A DNA stretch of 64,000 nt, taken from positions 744,001-808,000 of the forward strand of contig NZ_AP027729.1 of the NCBI RefSeq assembly GCF_030296575.1, read 5' to 3'. Origin of the DNA: Paraoerskovia sediminicola. GTDB taxonomy: Bacteria; Actinomycetota; Actinomycetes; Actinomycetales; Cellulomonadaceae. The position numbers and the translations under genes are program-made. Under the pieces are notes generated by a model, which saw only the letters and a list, made by a program, of their open reading frames with translations, did no database searches and was not told where the DNA came from. This document shows, piece after piece, positions 1 through 9,546 of this stretch (the stretch's first letter is position 1; each line of letters begins with the position of its first letter).

Positions 1-216
1 CTGCGCGTCGAGCACTTCGGGGACATCGCCTGCCCCGTGCTGTTCGTCTCGGGCCGCAACGATCCGTTCGCCCGCCCGGAGGAGCTCGACGAGCACGTCG
101 CCGCGATCTCCGGACCGGTGTCGCGCGTGACCTTGCCCGGCGCCCACGACGTCAAGGGCAAGGACGCCGAGGTCGCGGCGGCCGTCCGCGACTGGCTCGT
201 CGGGCTCCGCGGCTGA
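1..216 (+). CDS. alpha/beta hydrolase, C-terminal fragment
   Basis: The window opens inside this gene, and only the last 71 residues are present. They contain a strand ending in SGRNDPF, which in alpha/beta hydrolases carries the acid residue. They also contain PGAHDVKG, where the His would be the catalytic histidine. This tail resembles the KANL3/Tex30-like hydrolases of actinobacteria, which end in a short GxHDxKxK-type segment. The fragment cannot show the nucleophile, so the substrate is unknown. It stops at a TGA about 70 bases before the next gene, which lies on the same strand. Confidence 0.65.
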   Translation: MRVEHFGDIACPVLFVSGRNDPFARPEELDEHVAAISGPVSRVTLPGAHDVKGKDAEVAAAVRDWLVGLRG

Positions 217-286
217 GGTGGTGAGCACCGGCGGCTCCGGACCGACCGGACCAGCACGGGGTGGCAGCGTGAGGCAGGGTGAGGAC

Positions 287-973
287 ATGACGCCGAGCCT
301 GACGAGCTTCGAGAGTCGCCCGTACCCGGGCCGGGTCCCGCCCTACCCGTACACGGTCCGCTCCGGTCACGTCGTCCGCCTCGCGTGGCCGCCGGAGGCG
401 GTGCAGCTCCCCGACTCCCCCGTGTCCCTCCTCACCTACGGGTCCAACGCGTGCCCCGGACGGCTGGCGGAGAAGTTCGGACACGAGGCCGACGGGATCG
501 TCGTCCTCCCCGCCGACCTGCACGGCACCCGCCGCGTCTTCGCCTGCTCGCCCTCTCGCGGGGCGCTCCCCTACACGCTGCGCGCCGACCCTCCGCACCG
601 CGAGGCCGTCCACGTCGTCGTCGTCCCTGGCCGCGTCGGGCACGCCCTCGACACCACCGAGGGGCGGGCGACCGAGCACTACGACCTCGCACGTCTCGAC
701 GACGCCGTCGTCCACCTCGGCGCGCACCGCTGGCAGCGCCCGCTGACGTACCTCGGCAAGGGCGAGCGCGGACCGGCCGAGCACCACGGACGCACGCTCG
801 ACGTCGACGGGTGGAGCACCGAGGCCGCCGAGAGCCTGATGAGCGAGCTGCGCGGCGACGACACCCGGCTGCCCCCGCACACCGTCGTCCCGCTCGACGT
901 CGCGCTCGCCGACGCCGTCGACGCCGGTGACCGCGCGCTGCTGGCAGCGCTCGCCCTACCCTCGGGGTCATGA
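287..973 (+). CDS. gamma-glutamylcyclotransferase-like (GGCT/AIG2 fold) protein
   Basis: This is a 228-residue protein of unknown substrate. The clue is LLTYGSNACPGRLAEKFG near residue 50. YGSN followed by an Arg about six residues on is the signature loop of the GGCT/AIG2-like fold, where it binds a gamma-glutamyl or related moiety. The rest of the sequence is weakly typical, so I call the fold rather than the reaction. I chose the ATG at 287 because GGGTGAGGAC lies just before it. An in-frame upstream GTG/ATG at 218 would add 23 residues of low-complexity Gly/Ser sequence. No frameshift is apparent. The next gene begins about 100 bases downstream on the same strand. Confidence 0.5.
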   Translation: MTPSLTSFESRPYPGRVPPYPYTVRSGHVVRLAWPPEAVQLPDSPVSLLTYGSNACPGRLAEKFGHEADGIVVLPADLHGTRRVFACSPSRGALPYTLRADPPHREAVHVVVVPGRVGHALDTTEGRATEHYDLARLDDAVVHLGAHRWQRPLTYLGKGERGPAEHHGRTLDVDGWSTEAAESLMSELRGDDTRLPPHTVVPLDVALADAVDAGDRALLAALALPSGS

Positions 974-1070
974 GGGACGACGCGCGGGCGCCGGACGCCG
1001 AGACCGACCTGCCCGATCTTGGGGACGGCCGGGAGCGCGCCGTACACACGACCGCGAAGGGCGACGCAGC

Positions 1071-2224
1071 ATGACCGCGATCGATGTCGGGCGCGTCCTG
1101 CTCGGGCTGGTCGTCCTGGTCGGCGGGGCCGAGCTCCTCGTGCGCGGAGCGACCGCCCTCGCGACCCGCTGGGGCATGAGCCCGCTCGTGATCGGGCTGA
1201 CCGTCGTGTCCGTCGGGACCTCGGCGCCCGAGCTCGCCGTCAGCACGGGAGCCGTCCTGAGCGGCGAGACCGACCTGGCCGTCGGGAACGTGGTCGGCTC
1301 CAACATCGCGAACATCCTGCTCGTCCTGGGGGTGTCGGCCCTCGTGCTGCCCCTGGTCGTCAGGGCCCAGCTCGTGCGGATCGACATCCCGGCGATGATC
1401 CTGCTGTCCGTCGCCCTGCTGCTGTGCGGCCTCGATGGCGCCATCACGACCTTCGACGCGCTGCTGCTCCTCGGGCTCATGGTGGCGCACTCCGCGGTGA
1501 CCCTGGTCCTGGGCAGGAGGAGCGGCTCGGCCGCCGACGGCGCCGCGGCGGGGGCCGAGGGCGTCGCCTCCCCGCGGGCGACGGAGAGACCGAGGCGTCC
1601 GGACCGTCGCGAGCACGCTCCCCGTGGGTCGACGCGCTCCTGGTCGTCGTCGGGATCGCGCTGCTCGTCGTCGGCGCCGAGCTCCTCGTGACCGGGGCCA
1701 GCAACATCGCGACCTCGCTCGGGGTCAGCGGACTGATCATCGGTCTCACCGTGGTCGCGATCGGGACCTCGCTGCCGGAGCTCGCCACGTCGGTGATCGC
1801 CGTGCTCCGAGGTCAGCGCGACCTCGCGGTGGGCAACGTCGTCGGGAGCTGCATCGCGAACATCGGGCTGGTCCTCGCGGTACCCGCGCTCCTCAGCGCC
1901 GACGGCATCCCGGTCCCCGACGCCGCCCTCGCCCTCGACATCCCGCTGATGGTCGCGGCCGCGGTGGCGCTCGCGCCGGTGGCGTTCACCGGGTTCACCG
2001 TGCAGCGGTGGGAGGGCGCGCTCTTCGTCGGGCTCTACGCCGCCTACATGACGACCGTGGTGCTCGACGCCGCCGGGCACGACGCCCTGTCCGGGTTCAC
2101 CTGGGTGATGACAGCGTTCGTGCTGCCCCTCGTCGTCCTCACGCTGGCGACGACGGTCGCCTACGACCTCGGGCGTCGCGCCGCCGCTCGGACGCCGACC
2201 ACGGATCCTAGGGTGAGCGAATGA
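1071..2224 (+). CDS. Na+/Ca2+ exchanger (CaCA) family antiporter, one apparent frameshift
   Basis: This is a membrane cation antiporter with the two homologous halves of the CaCA family. Each half carries an alpha repeat: GTSAPELAVS followed by VGNVVGSNIANI in the first, and GTSLPELATS followed by VGNVVGSCIANI in the second. The acidic residues in these repeats bind the cation. About ten membrane segments can be seen. The two halves are in different frames. The first is open to about 1690 and the second enters from about 1560, and one missing G in the run 1550-1554 (or nearby) joins them in the cytoplasmic loop. The ATG at 1071 follows GCGAAGGGCG. The stop overlaps the start of the next gene (ATGA), so the two are probably cotranscribed. 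Confidence 0.85.
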
Positions 2225-3113
2225 GCACGGAGAGCAGACCCACCCACGACGCCGACCGCGAGAACCGCCGCGACCGCGCCACCCCGCTGCGCGCGTTCGT
2301 CTGGTACGCGGTCGGGCTCGTCGCCGTCTACGCCGCCGGGTTCGTCCTCTTCTCGCCCCCGAGGGCGAGCTGCCGACGAACGCCCTGTTCTTCGTCCTCA
2401 TGGCCGCCCCCGCCGTCGGGGCCCTGTGCGCGCTGCTCTTCGGACGCGGACACATCCGGTGGGGCCGCCCCGGCTGGTGGCTCCTCGCGGGCCTGCTCCC
2501 GACGGTCGTCGCGCTCGCCGCGTTCCTGATCGCGAGCAGCGTCGGGTGGATCACCGAAGACGCCGGCGTGCTCACGACCGCCCTCATCGCGGCACCCCTG
2601 GCGATCGCGTCCGCCTGCACCTCGGCGCTCGGCGAGGAGATCGGGTGGCGAGGGTTCCTGTGGCCCGCGCTGCGCGAGCGCTGGGGGTTCCTCCTGACCG
2701 CCCTCGTCGTCATGGTCGTCTGGTGGCTCTACCACCTGCCGGCGATCCTGCTCGGGTGGTACGGCTCGATCGACGGCCTGCTCGCCTTCACGGTCGCGGT
2801 CGCCGGCATCTCGCTCTTCCTCGGGGTGCTCACCGACCGCTCGCGATCGCTCTGGCCGAGCGTGGTGGCCCACGGCGCCTGGAACGCTCTCGTCGCGACG
2901 AGCTTCGCCGTGACCGAGGACACGGGGACCGTCCCAGCCTTCGCCGGCAGCAGCGCGCTGCTCGGCGAGTTCGGCTGGCTCGCCGCCGTGTCGATGATCG
3001 CGCTCGGCGTCGTGGCCGCCGCGTGGCACCTGGCCCGCGGCGGCGGCGCGCGCCGACCGGTCGTGGCGTCGCCCGGCTCCGACACGACGACGGACGCCGC
3101 CGCCCCCGCCTGA
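2221..3113 (+). CDS. CAAX-type intramembrane protease (CPBP/Abi family), one apparent frameshift
   Basis: This is a polytopic membrane protein with the CPBP motifs: GEEIGWRGFL (motif 1, glutamates and Arg), WWLYHLP (motif 2, His) and VAHGAWNAL (motif 3, His and Asn). In this family these residues form an intramembrane glutamic protease site. Actinobacterial members are of unknown substrate. The N-terminal 45 residues are in one frame and the rest in another. Adding one C to the run 2356-2360 gives a continuous FSPPEGELPTNALFFVLMAA junction. The gene overlaps the stop of the CaCA gene by four bases. A bidirectional-looking hairpin at 3186-3217 follows. Confidence 0.85.
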
Positions 3114-3185
3114 ACCGAGGGACCAGCGGCGGCGCGTCAGGACGACGACGCCCCGCCCCCTGGTCGGACCGGAGCGAGATACGCG

Positions 3186-3217
3186 AGAAGCCCGGAACCT
3201 CACGGTTCCGGGCTTCT
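3186..3217. terminator. perfect hairpin terminator between convergent units
   Basis: A perfect 14-base inverted repeat (AGAAGCCCGGAACC, loop TCAC, then its complement) lies between the CAAX protease on the plus strand and the tRNA-Thr on the minus strand. It could end transcription from either side. There is no long T tract, as is usual in high-GC actinobacteria. Confidence 0.75.
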
Positions 3218-3222
3218 GAACG

Positions 3223-3295
3223 AGCCGCCTATCAGAATCGAACTGATGACCTATTCATTACGAGTGAATCGCTCTACCGACTGAGCTAAGGCGGC
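3223..3295 (-). tRNA. tRNA-Thr (anticodon CGT)
   Basis: Read on the minus strand, the molecule starts GCCGCCT and ends AGGCGGC plus a T discriminator, giving a seven-pair acceptor stem. The D arm is TAGCTCAGTCGGTAGAGC. The anticodon stem is ATTCA/TGAAT around the loop CTCGTAA, so the anticodon is CGT, reading the Thr codon ACG. The T arm has the TTCGATTC loop. CCA is not encoded. The gene lies downstream of the secreted peptidase, holB and tmk on the same strand. Confidence 0.95.
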
Positions 3296-3450
3296 GTGCG
3301 CGCTGCTGGACCGAAGGCCCCGCCGCAGCGAGCGAGCCAACTGTACCCAACGAGGGCACGAGACTCCAAAGCGAGACATCGTGAGGATCCCCACGCCCCA
3401 CGCGACCCGGAGAGCGCGCGGCCCGCGCCGGGCGAGGCCCGCGCGCGGCG

Positions 3451-5067
3451 TCAGCAGGTCGTGCCCACCTCGGGGACCGTCCCGTCGACGAGGAACGCGT
3501 CGACGGCGCCCGAGACGCAGTCGTTCGAGCTCCCGTACGCGGTGTGGCCCTCGCCCTCGTAGGTCAGCAGGGTCCCGGAGTCGAGGGTCCCGGCCAGGCT
3601 CTCCGCCCAGGCGTACGGGGTCGCGGGGTCGTTCGTCGTGCCCACCACGAGGATCGGCGGGGCACCGGCGGCGCTCGCGTCGAAGTCCTGCTCGACCTCG
3701 GGGACCGGCCAGTCCGCGCACGTGAGGCCGTCGTACGTGAAGAACTCGCCGACCGTCGGGGCCGCGGCCTCGATCTCCTCGGCCTGGGCGTCCATGAACG
3801 CCATGTCCGGGTTGCCGCTGTCGTCCAGGCAGTTGATCGCCCGGAACGCCTCCGCAGAGTTGTTCGCGAAGGTGCCGTCGGGGTTGCGGTCGTTGTAGAA
3901 GTCGGCGAGGTACAGGAACGTCGTGCCCTCGCCGGTCGTCGTGATCTCGTCGAGCGCCTGGGTCAGCAGCGGCCAGTTGCCCTGGCTGTAGAGCGGCAGG
4001 GCGATGCCGTAGAACATCAGCGTCTGCGTGAGGTCCCGGTCGGAGTCCGTCGGGAACGGCCGGTCGAGCGCCTCGTCGAGCAGGGTCCTGATCTGCTGCA
4101 TCCCGTCGTCGACGGAGCCGGTCAGCGGGCACTCGCCGCTCTGGCAGTCCTCGACGTAGGCGCGCAGGGCGTTCTCGAAGCCGACCGCCTGCTGCGCAGA
4201 GACGTCCGCCGAGCTCGTCGTCGGGTCGAGCGCACCGTCGAGGACGAGCCTGCCCACGCGCTCGGGGAAGAGGCCCGCGTAGGTCGCGCCCAGCTTGGTG
4301 CCGTACGAGAACCCGAGGTAGTCGAGCTCGTCCTCGCCGAGCGCCGAGCGCAGCATGTCCATGTCGCGGGCCGCGCTCTGCGTGTCGACGGTGGCGAGCT
4401 GCGGCCCGGTGTTCTCGGCACAGGCCTCGCCCCACGCCCGGAGCTCGGCCTGCGCGCCCTCGAGGCCCGCCTCCGTCTCCGGGAAGTCCTTCGACAGCGA
4501 CTCGTCCTTGCGGGCGTCGTCGAAGCAGACGATCGGGGAAGACGCACCGACGCCGCGGGGGTCGAAGCCGACGACGTCGTAGGCGTCGAGCACGGGCTCG
4601 CCGAACCGGCCCTCGGCCCCCTCGACGAACTCGATGCCGGAGGCTCCCGGACCACCGGGGTTCACCAGCAGGGAGCCCTCGCGGTCTCCGGACGCGGGGA
4701 GCTGCTTGAGCTCGAGATCCATGCTGCCGGACTCCGGCTCGTCCCACGAGATCGGCACGGCCACCGTCGCGCACTCGAAGCCGCCCTCGCAGCCGGACCA
4801 GTCGATCTGCTGCTCGTAGTACGACTCGAAGCCCTCGGGAGCGCCCGTCCCTGACGGCGCGCCCTCGCCCCCGTCACCCGGCGACTGCGGCGAGGCGGAC
4901 GTCGCCTCCGGCTCGGCCGACGGGTCCCCAGGTGTGCAGCCCGCGAGCACCGTCGCGATCACCGCGACACCTGCGACGGCCGCCCACGCGGTCGGGACGG
5001 CGGTCTTCGCGGGTCGCCACCTCGGGGTTCGGGACGGGCGCATCGAGCGGTGAGAGGGTGAGGTCAC
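3451..5067 (-). CDS. secreted lipoprotein tripeptidyl aminopeptidase-like alpha/beta hydrolase (S33 type)
   Basis: This is a 538-residue exported hydrolase. The N-terminus has a basic stretch, a hydrophobic helix and a lipobox ending VLAGC near residue 44, so it should be lipid-anchored outside the membrane. An acidic, Ser/Gly/Pro-rich linker follows. The catalytic core has the oxyanion segment NPGGPGASG, the nucleophile in GFSYGT near residue 253, an acid in the DPATPY segment and the His in GEGHTAY. This arrangement is typical of Streptomyces tripeptidyl aminopeptidases and their TAP-like C-terminal domain. The GTG at 5067 is used; an ATG at 5043 is an alternative that keeps the signal. It is followed by the tRNA and preceded by holB. 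Confidence 0.88.
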   Translation of the reverse strand: MTSPSHRSMRPSRTPRWRPAKTAVPTAWAAVAGVAVIATVLAGCTPGDPSAEPEATSASPQSPGDGGEGAPSGTGAPEGFESYYEQQIDWSGCEGGFECATVAVPISWDEPESGSMDLELKQLPASGDREGSLLVNPGGPGASGIEFVEGAEGRFGEPVLDAYDVVGFDPRGVGASSPIVCFDDARKDESLSKDFPETEAGLEGAQAELRAWGEACAENTGPQLATVDTQSAARDMDMLRSALGEDELDYLGFSYGTKLGATYAGLFPERVGRLVLDGALDPTTSSADVSAQQAVGFENALRAYVEDCQSGECPLTGSVDDGMQQIRTLLDEALDRPFPTDSDRDLTQTLMFYGIALPLYSQGNWPLLTQALDEITTTGEGTTFLYLADFYNDRNPDGTFANNSAEAFRAINCLDDSGNPDMAFMDAQAEEIEAAAPTVGEFFTYDGLTCADWPVPEVEQDFDASAAGAPPILVVGTTNDPATPYAWAESLAGTLDSGTLLTYEGEGHTAYGSSNDCVSGAVDAFLVDGTVPEVGTTC

Positions 5068-5123
5068 GGCGTAACCGTAGTCGGTCCTGCTGACCGCGCG
5101 CCGCGCGCTGACGGTGTCGCTGC

Positions 5124-6260
5124 TCAGCCCTGCGGGCGCAACGAGACCGCCATCGCCTCCACCGCCAGGAGCGGGGCGACGTTCGCGTCGAGCCTCTCCC
5201 GCGCCTGGCCGATCGCGTCCATGCGACGCAGGGTCTGCTGCGGCGTCGAGTCCTCAGCGATCACCCGCACCGTCGCCGACATGCCCTCGTTCACGAGGTC
5301 GACCTCACCGCCGAGCTGGACGACGAGCACGTCGCGGTAGAGCGACAGGAGGTCGAGCATCGCCCGGTCGAGCACGTCGCGCTGGAACCGGGTGGCTCGA
5401 CGCTTCTGGTCCCGCTCGAGCTCGGAGACCTGCGACCGCAGCCGCGGCGGCAACGTCTGGCCGGCCTCGGCGCCGAGCGCCCGCAGCAGCGCTGCCTTCT
5501 CCTGCGCGTCGCGCTCCTCGGTCGACGACCGCGCCTCGGCCTGGGCCACCGCGACGAGCCGACCGGCCGCTACCACGGCGTCCCCGACGCCGCGGATGCT
5601 CCGGGCGATCTCCAGCGTCTCGGTCCGCCGTGCGCGCGCGTCCGGGTCGCGCGCGAGGCGACGCGCGATGCCGATGTGGCTCTGGGCGGCGCGGGCGACC
5701 TCGAGCGCGGTCTCGGGGTCGACGGCGTCCCGGTCCTCGAGGAGGGCCGCGACGGCCTCGACGGGCGGGATCCGCAGGACCACGGAGCGGCAGCGGGAGC
5801 GGATCGTCGGCAGCACGTCCTGCGTGCTGGGGGCGCACAGGATCCAGACCGTGTGCGGCGGTGGCTCCTCGATGGACTTGAGGAGGACGTTCGTGGTGCG
5901 CTCGAGCATCCGGTCGGCGTCCTCGACCACGATGACCTGCCACCGACCGCCCGAGGGGCGCCGCGCGGCCTTGCCGACGAGGTCGCGCACCTCGTCGATG
6001 CCGATCGTGACCTTGTCCGTCGCGACCACCGTCAGGTCGGCGTGCGTGCCACCGAGGGTCGTCGTGCAGGCGGCGCAGTGCCCGCAGCCGCCCGCCTCGC
6101 ACTGCAGGGCGGCGGCAAAGGCGCGCGCCGCGACCGACCTCCCGGAGCCGGGAGGCCCCGTGAAGAGCCACGAGTGCGTCATCGAGCGCGGCTCGGCCAC
6201 CGCACCCTGGAGCACGTCGATCACGTGCTCCTGCCCGACCACGGAGTCCCAGACGCTCAC
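5124..6260 (-). CDS. holB: DNA polymerase III subunit delta' (clamp loader)
   Basis: This AAA+ subunit of the clamp loader works with the tau/gamma and delta subunits to load the sliding clamp. It has the P-loop-like GPPGSGRS, with Arg in place of the usual Lys, as is common in delta' proteins that do not hydrolyse ATP. It also has four zinc-ligand cysteines in CEAGGCGHCAAC, a VVEDADRM Walker B-like segment, and a sensor region around SIEEPPPHT. The GTG at 6260 is preceded by GGGAGGGGCG and overlaps the tmk stop (GTGA). This tmk-holB pairing is standard in actinobacteria. No frameshift is seen. Confidence 0.95.
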   Translation of the reverse strand: MSVWDSVVGQEHVIDVLQGAVAEPRSMTHSWLFTGPPGSGRSVAARAFAAALQCEAGGCGHCAACTTTLGGTHADLTVVATDKVTIGIDEVRDLVGKAARRPSGGRWQVIVVEDADRMLERTTNVLLKSIEEPPPHTVWILCAPSTQDVLPTIRSRCRSVVLRIPPVEAVAALLEDRDAVDPETALEVARAAQSHIGIARRLARDPDARARRTETLEIARSIRGVGDAVVAAGRLVAVAQAEARSSTEERDAQEKAALLRALGAEAGQTLPPRLRSQVSELERDQKRRATRFQRDVLDRAMLDLLSLYRDVLVVQLGGEVDLVNEGMSATVRVIAEDSTPQQTLRRMDAIGQARERLDANVAPLLAVEAMAVSLRPQG

Positions 6261-6990
6261 GAGCGCCCCTCCCGTCCGAGCACGGCCCCGGCGCCGTCGT
6301 GGTCGGTTCGCTGGTCGGTTCGCTGGTAGGCCCGGCGCTCGGCCACATGGCTGGCCTCCTCGACGACGGGAGTCAGGTCGAGCCGCGCCGCCAGGTCCAC
6401 ACGGATCTGGCTCTGCACGTCGTCGAGCCCGGCGGAGGCGTCGACCACGAGCCATCGTCCCGGCTCGGCCGCGGCCCGGGCGAGGAACACCTCGCGCGTG
6501 CGCCGGTGGAACTCGGACCCCGCACGCTCCAGCCGGTCGGGCGCCCCGGTGAGCCGGGCCGCTGCTGCGGCCGGGTCGAGGTCGAGCAGCACCGTCGCCG
6601 CGGGCATGAGGTCCTGGACCGCCCAGCGGTTGATGAGCTCGACGCTGTCGTCGCCGAGCCCCCGGCCGCCCGCCTGGTAGGCGATCGACGAGTCGAGGTA
6701 GCGGTCGGTGATCACCACGGCGCCGCGCTCGATCGCGGGCCGCACCAGCGTCGCGACGTGGTGCGCGCGGTCGGCGGCATAGAGCAGCGCCTCCGCTCTG
6801 GGGTCGACGTGGTCCCCGTGCAGGATCGCCTGCCGGAGCACGCGCCCGAGCTCGGTGCCCCCGGGCTCACGGGTGAGGACCACCTCGCGGCCTGTCACCT
6901 CGCCGATCCAGTCCCCGAGCAGCCGCGACTGGGTCGACTTGCCGACGCCGTCGCCCCCTCGAAGGAGATGAAGTACCCGGGTGCGTCCAC
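6257..6990 (-). CDS. tmk: thymidylate kinase, one apparent frameshift
   Basis: This enzyme phosphorylates dTMP to dTDP. It shows the FISFEG strand and P-loop GGDGVGKSTQ, the DRYLDSSIAYQ motif (DRY/H), and an RRTREVF lid region. The first dozen residues lie in another frame. Adding one C to the plus-strand run 6954-6958 gives FISFEGGDGVGKST, the family consensus, so the break is almost certainly a sequencing artefact. The GTG at 6990 has no Shine-Dalgarno sequence, but TATCGT lies nine bases upstream, which suggests a leaderless transcript. The gene is coupled to holB by a GTGA overlap. Confidence 0.93.
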
Positions 6991-7034
6991 GCGCCAACGA
7001 TAGCCGCGGCGTCCGACAGCAGATCGTGAACCTC

Positions 7035-7063
7035 TAGTGAAAGTCTTCACATTTGGGTATCCT
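7035..7063 (+). promoter_or_regulatory. candidate promoter with a small palindrome for the PNPOx-like gene
   Basis: TAGTGA (7035-7040) and TATCCT (7058-7063) are separated by 17 bases, a plausible -35/-10 pair. A short inverted repeat, GTGAA-AGTC-TTCAC (7037-7050), overlaps the -35 side and could be an operator. The gene starts at 7138, leaving a leader of about 70 bases. Confidence 0.4.
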
Positions 7064-7137
7064 GAGGTCCCGCACCCGGGCGGGGCGCGTCGAGCGACCG
7101 AGGCGCGACCGAGGCGTGACCCAGACGGAGGACGATC

Positions 7138-7599
7138 ATGGACGGGACGAAAGCCGTAGACAGCCGCAGCACCGGCAGACACTCTCTCGCGTACGGCGAG
7201 TCCGAAGCCGGCACGGGGTTCCGCGCGCTCACCGAAGACGAGTCGTACGCGCTGGTCGCGACGCAGGAGATCGGGCGCCTCGCGGTCAGCGCCGCAGGGT
7301 TCGTCGACATCTTCCCGGTCAACTTCGCGCTCGACGGCAAGGCGGTCGTCCTGCGCACCGCCGAGGGCAGCAAGCTGCTCGAGATCACGATCAACGAGCG
7401 CGTGGCCTTCGAGTGCGACGCCTGGGACGAGCAGACGGCACGCAGCGTGGTCATCAAGGGCCGGGCACGACGCCTGGACCGTGACGAGGACATCGAGCAC
7501 GCCGCGACGCTCGGCCTGCACCCGTGGTCGTCGACCCCGAAGACCATCTGGATCCGCATCGAGCCCGAGCACGTGACCGGGCGCGAGCTCCTGAGGTAG
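7138..7599 (+). CDS. pyridoxamine 5'-phosphate oxidase-like flavin/F420-binding protein
   Basis: This is a 153-residue single-domain protein of the split-barrel flavin-binding superfamily. The IGRLAVS strand, the DIFPVNFALDGKAVVLRT barrel core and the final PEHVTGREL segment match the small PNPOx-like proteins of actinobacteria. Their cofactor can be FMN, F420 or haem, and the sequence alone does not decide. The ATG is preceded by ACGGAGGACG. The gene stands alone, divergent from tmk and about 120 bases from the HAD gene. A candidate promoter with a palindrome lies upstream. Confidence 0.8.
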   Translation: MDGTKAVDSRSTGRHSLAYGESEAGTGFRALTEDESYALVATQEIGRLAVSAAGFVDIFPVNFALDGKAVVLRTAEGSKLLEITINERVAFECDAWDEQTARSVVIKGRARRLDRDEDIEHAATLGLHPWSSTPKTIWIRIEPEHVTGRELLR

Positions 7600-7718
7600 C
7601 AGGAGAGCCGCGCTGCGAGGGCGCTGCGACGGCGCGGCAGCGACGCGCGGGGAGCGCGTCAGGGAGCGCACTGCACCACGCTGCCGGACGACGTCCCGAC
7701 GTTCCGTAGGCTCGTGCC

Positions 7719-8531
7719 ATGCCCGTGGACCAGACCCCGCCCGCCGCGACCGAGCACCCCGGTCCCGTCACGCTCGGCGCGCTCGCCGGCCGCACGTTCG
7801 CCGCCGTGCTCTTCGACCTCGACGGGACCCTCGTGGACTCGGTCCCGGCCGTCGAGCGCAGCTGGCGGCGGTGGGCCGCCGAGCACGACGTGCCCGGCGC
7901 CGACGACTTCGCCATCCCGCACGGGGTCCCGGCGCGGCAGACCGTGGAGAGCCTGGTCCCTGCCGACCAGGTCGAGGCAGCGACCGCCCGCATCGCCGAG
8001 CTCGAGCTCGAGGACGAGGACGGCGTCACCGCGATCCCGGGCGCCGCCGACGCCCTCACCGCCCTGGGCGACGCGCGGGCCGCGATCGTCACGTCCTCCA
8101 CGCGGGAGCTCGCGGCCCAGCGGTTCCGGGCGTCGGGGATCACCCGCCCCGCGCACGTCGTGACCGCGGACGACATCACGCGCGGCAAGCCCGACCCCGA
8201 GCCCTACCTGCGCGGCGCCGCTGCCCTCGGCGTGGCCGCGGCGGACTGCCTCGTGGTCGAGGACGCGCCCGCCGGGCTCACCGCCGGACGCGCTGCCGGG
8301 TGCGCGACGCTCGCCGTGCTCGGCACCCACACGGCGGACCAGCTGGACGCAGACGCCGTCGTCGCCGGGCTCGCCTCGGTCCGCCTCGTCGTCGGCCCCG
8401 CTGGGGTCACGGTCCTCCCCGCTGACCGGCCGGGGACCGACCGAGCAGGGACCGACCGAGGGACGGCGTCCCGCTACTCCCCGGGTAGACGACCCCGACC
8501 TGGCGCCGCACCTCGTCCATCGTGCGCATGA
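7719..8531 (+). CDS. HAD-family hydrolase (sugar-phosphatase type)
   Basis: This cytosolic phosphatase of the beta-phosphoglucomutase/DOG1-like HAD branch has four motifs. These are FDLDGTLVDS (motif I, nucleophile and acid Asp), VTSSTRE (motif II), the Lys of RGKPDPEPYL (motif III), and VVEDAPAGL (motif IV). The substrate is probably a small sugar phosphate or polyol phosphate. As read, the gene runs to 8531 and overlaps the convergent oxidoreductase. A single extra C in the CTCC run near 8417 would end it at 8425, matching the loss pattern seen throughout the window. The last 35 residues may therefore be artefactual. TAGGCT lies seven bases before the ATG, suggesting a leaderless start. Confidence 0.85.
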   Translation: MPVDQTPPAATEHPGPVTLGALAGRTFAAVLFDLDGTLVDSVPAVERSWRRWAAEHDVPGADDFAIPHGVPARQTVESLVPADQVEAATARIAELELEDEDGVTAIPGAADALTALGDARAAIVTSSTRELAAQRFRASGITRPAHVVTADDITRGKPDPEPYLRGAAALGVAAADCLVVEDAPAGLTAGRAAGCATLAVLGTHTADQLDADAVVAGLASVRLVVGPAGVTVLPADRPGTDRAGTDRGTASRYSPGRRPRPGAAPRPSCA

Positions 8532-9504
8532 CCGCGAGCGTGTCGTCCCAGGTCATGCGCGGGCTCTCGGTGAGGCCGGCCGCGACGCACCGGGCGACCT
8601 CGGCGGCCTGGTACTCCTTGCCCTCCCCGTCGAAGCCCGAGTACGACCAGGACGAGCCGTCGTCGCGCACCACGCGGAAGCTCGTCGGCGTGTAGAACCA
8701 GCCGTCGACCTCGATCCGGCCCTGCGAGCCCGTGATCACGGCGCCGTTCGCGCCGATCGCCCAGAGGCTCGTCTGGAGCGTCGACTGGGCGCGCGGGCCG
8801 TGCGAGAGCACCATGCTGATCTGCCCGTCGACCCCGGTCTCCGTGAGAGCGCCCACCGCCACGGTCGCGTCCGGCGCGCCGAGGATGTCGTGCGCGAAGG
8901 ACACGGGGTAGACGCCGAGGTCGAGGAGAGCGCCCCCGGCGAGCGCCGGGTCGTAGAGGCGGTGGGTCGCGTCGAGCGGGAAGTTCTGGCCGTGGGCGGC
9001 GCTGACGTTCACGACGTCGCCGATCTCGCCGCGCGCGATCGCTGCCCGCAGCGCAGCGACGTGGGGCAGGAACCGGGTCCACATCGCCTCCATGACGAAG
9101 GCCCCCGCGTCACGGGCCGCGTCGAGCACCTCGCGCGCCTCCGCCTCGTTGCGCGTGAACGCCTTCTCGACGAGCACGTGCTTGCCCGCGGCGATCGCGA
9201 GGAGCGCGTGCTCCCGGTGGTGCGAGTGCGGCGAGGCGACGTAGACGACGTCGACGTCCGGGTCCGCGACCAGGTCCTCGTAGCTCCCGTGCGCGGTGGC
9301 GCCAGGGGCGTGCTCGTCCGCGAACGCCTGCGCCTTGGCCCGGTCGCGCGAGCCGACGGCCACGACGGTGGACCGGGTGCCGCGGCGCACCGAGCCCGTG
9401 AACACCTGGGCGATCCCGCCTGCGCCGAGGACGCCCCACCGCACGGCGGGGGCCTCCCGCGGGTCGGGGGCGGCACCGAGCAGATCGTCCTGAGCAGCAG
9501 TCAT
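8474..9504 (-). CDS. Gfo/Idh/MocA family oxidoreductase, copy 1
   Basis: This is an NAD(P)-dependent sugar or polyol dehydrogenase-like protein of about 343 residues. It has the Rossmann motif GVLGAGGIAQVF at the N-terminus, then the AHGSYEDLVADPDVDVVYVAS segment. The lysine motif reads VEKAF instead of the usual EKP. The DLGVYPV segment of the C-terminal domain follows. The frame runs past the natural end. One missing base in the plus-strand C run 8479-8482 separates YPG from a stop at 8474, exactly where the neighbouring paralogue ends with YPGE. It lies tail-to-tail with the HAD gene and just downstream of its paralogue. Confidence 0.85.
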
Positions 9505-9546
9505 GGCCTCACCGTAGCGCTGCCGCGACCGCCGCCCGCAGCGGTC

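Noticed and set aside
432-1616. Long minus-strand frame of 394 codons over the GGCT-like and CaCA genes
   Set aside because: Arg/Gly/Asp-rich shadow of plus-strand genes, with no recognisable motif. The plus strand carries conserved membrane and YGSN motifs.
1071-3113. Programmed frameshifting in the split genes
   Set aside because: The break sites lack slippery heptamers with downstream pseudoknots and occur in many unrelated genes, always as one missing base in a G/C run. Sequence error explains them more simply.
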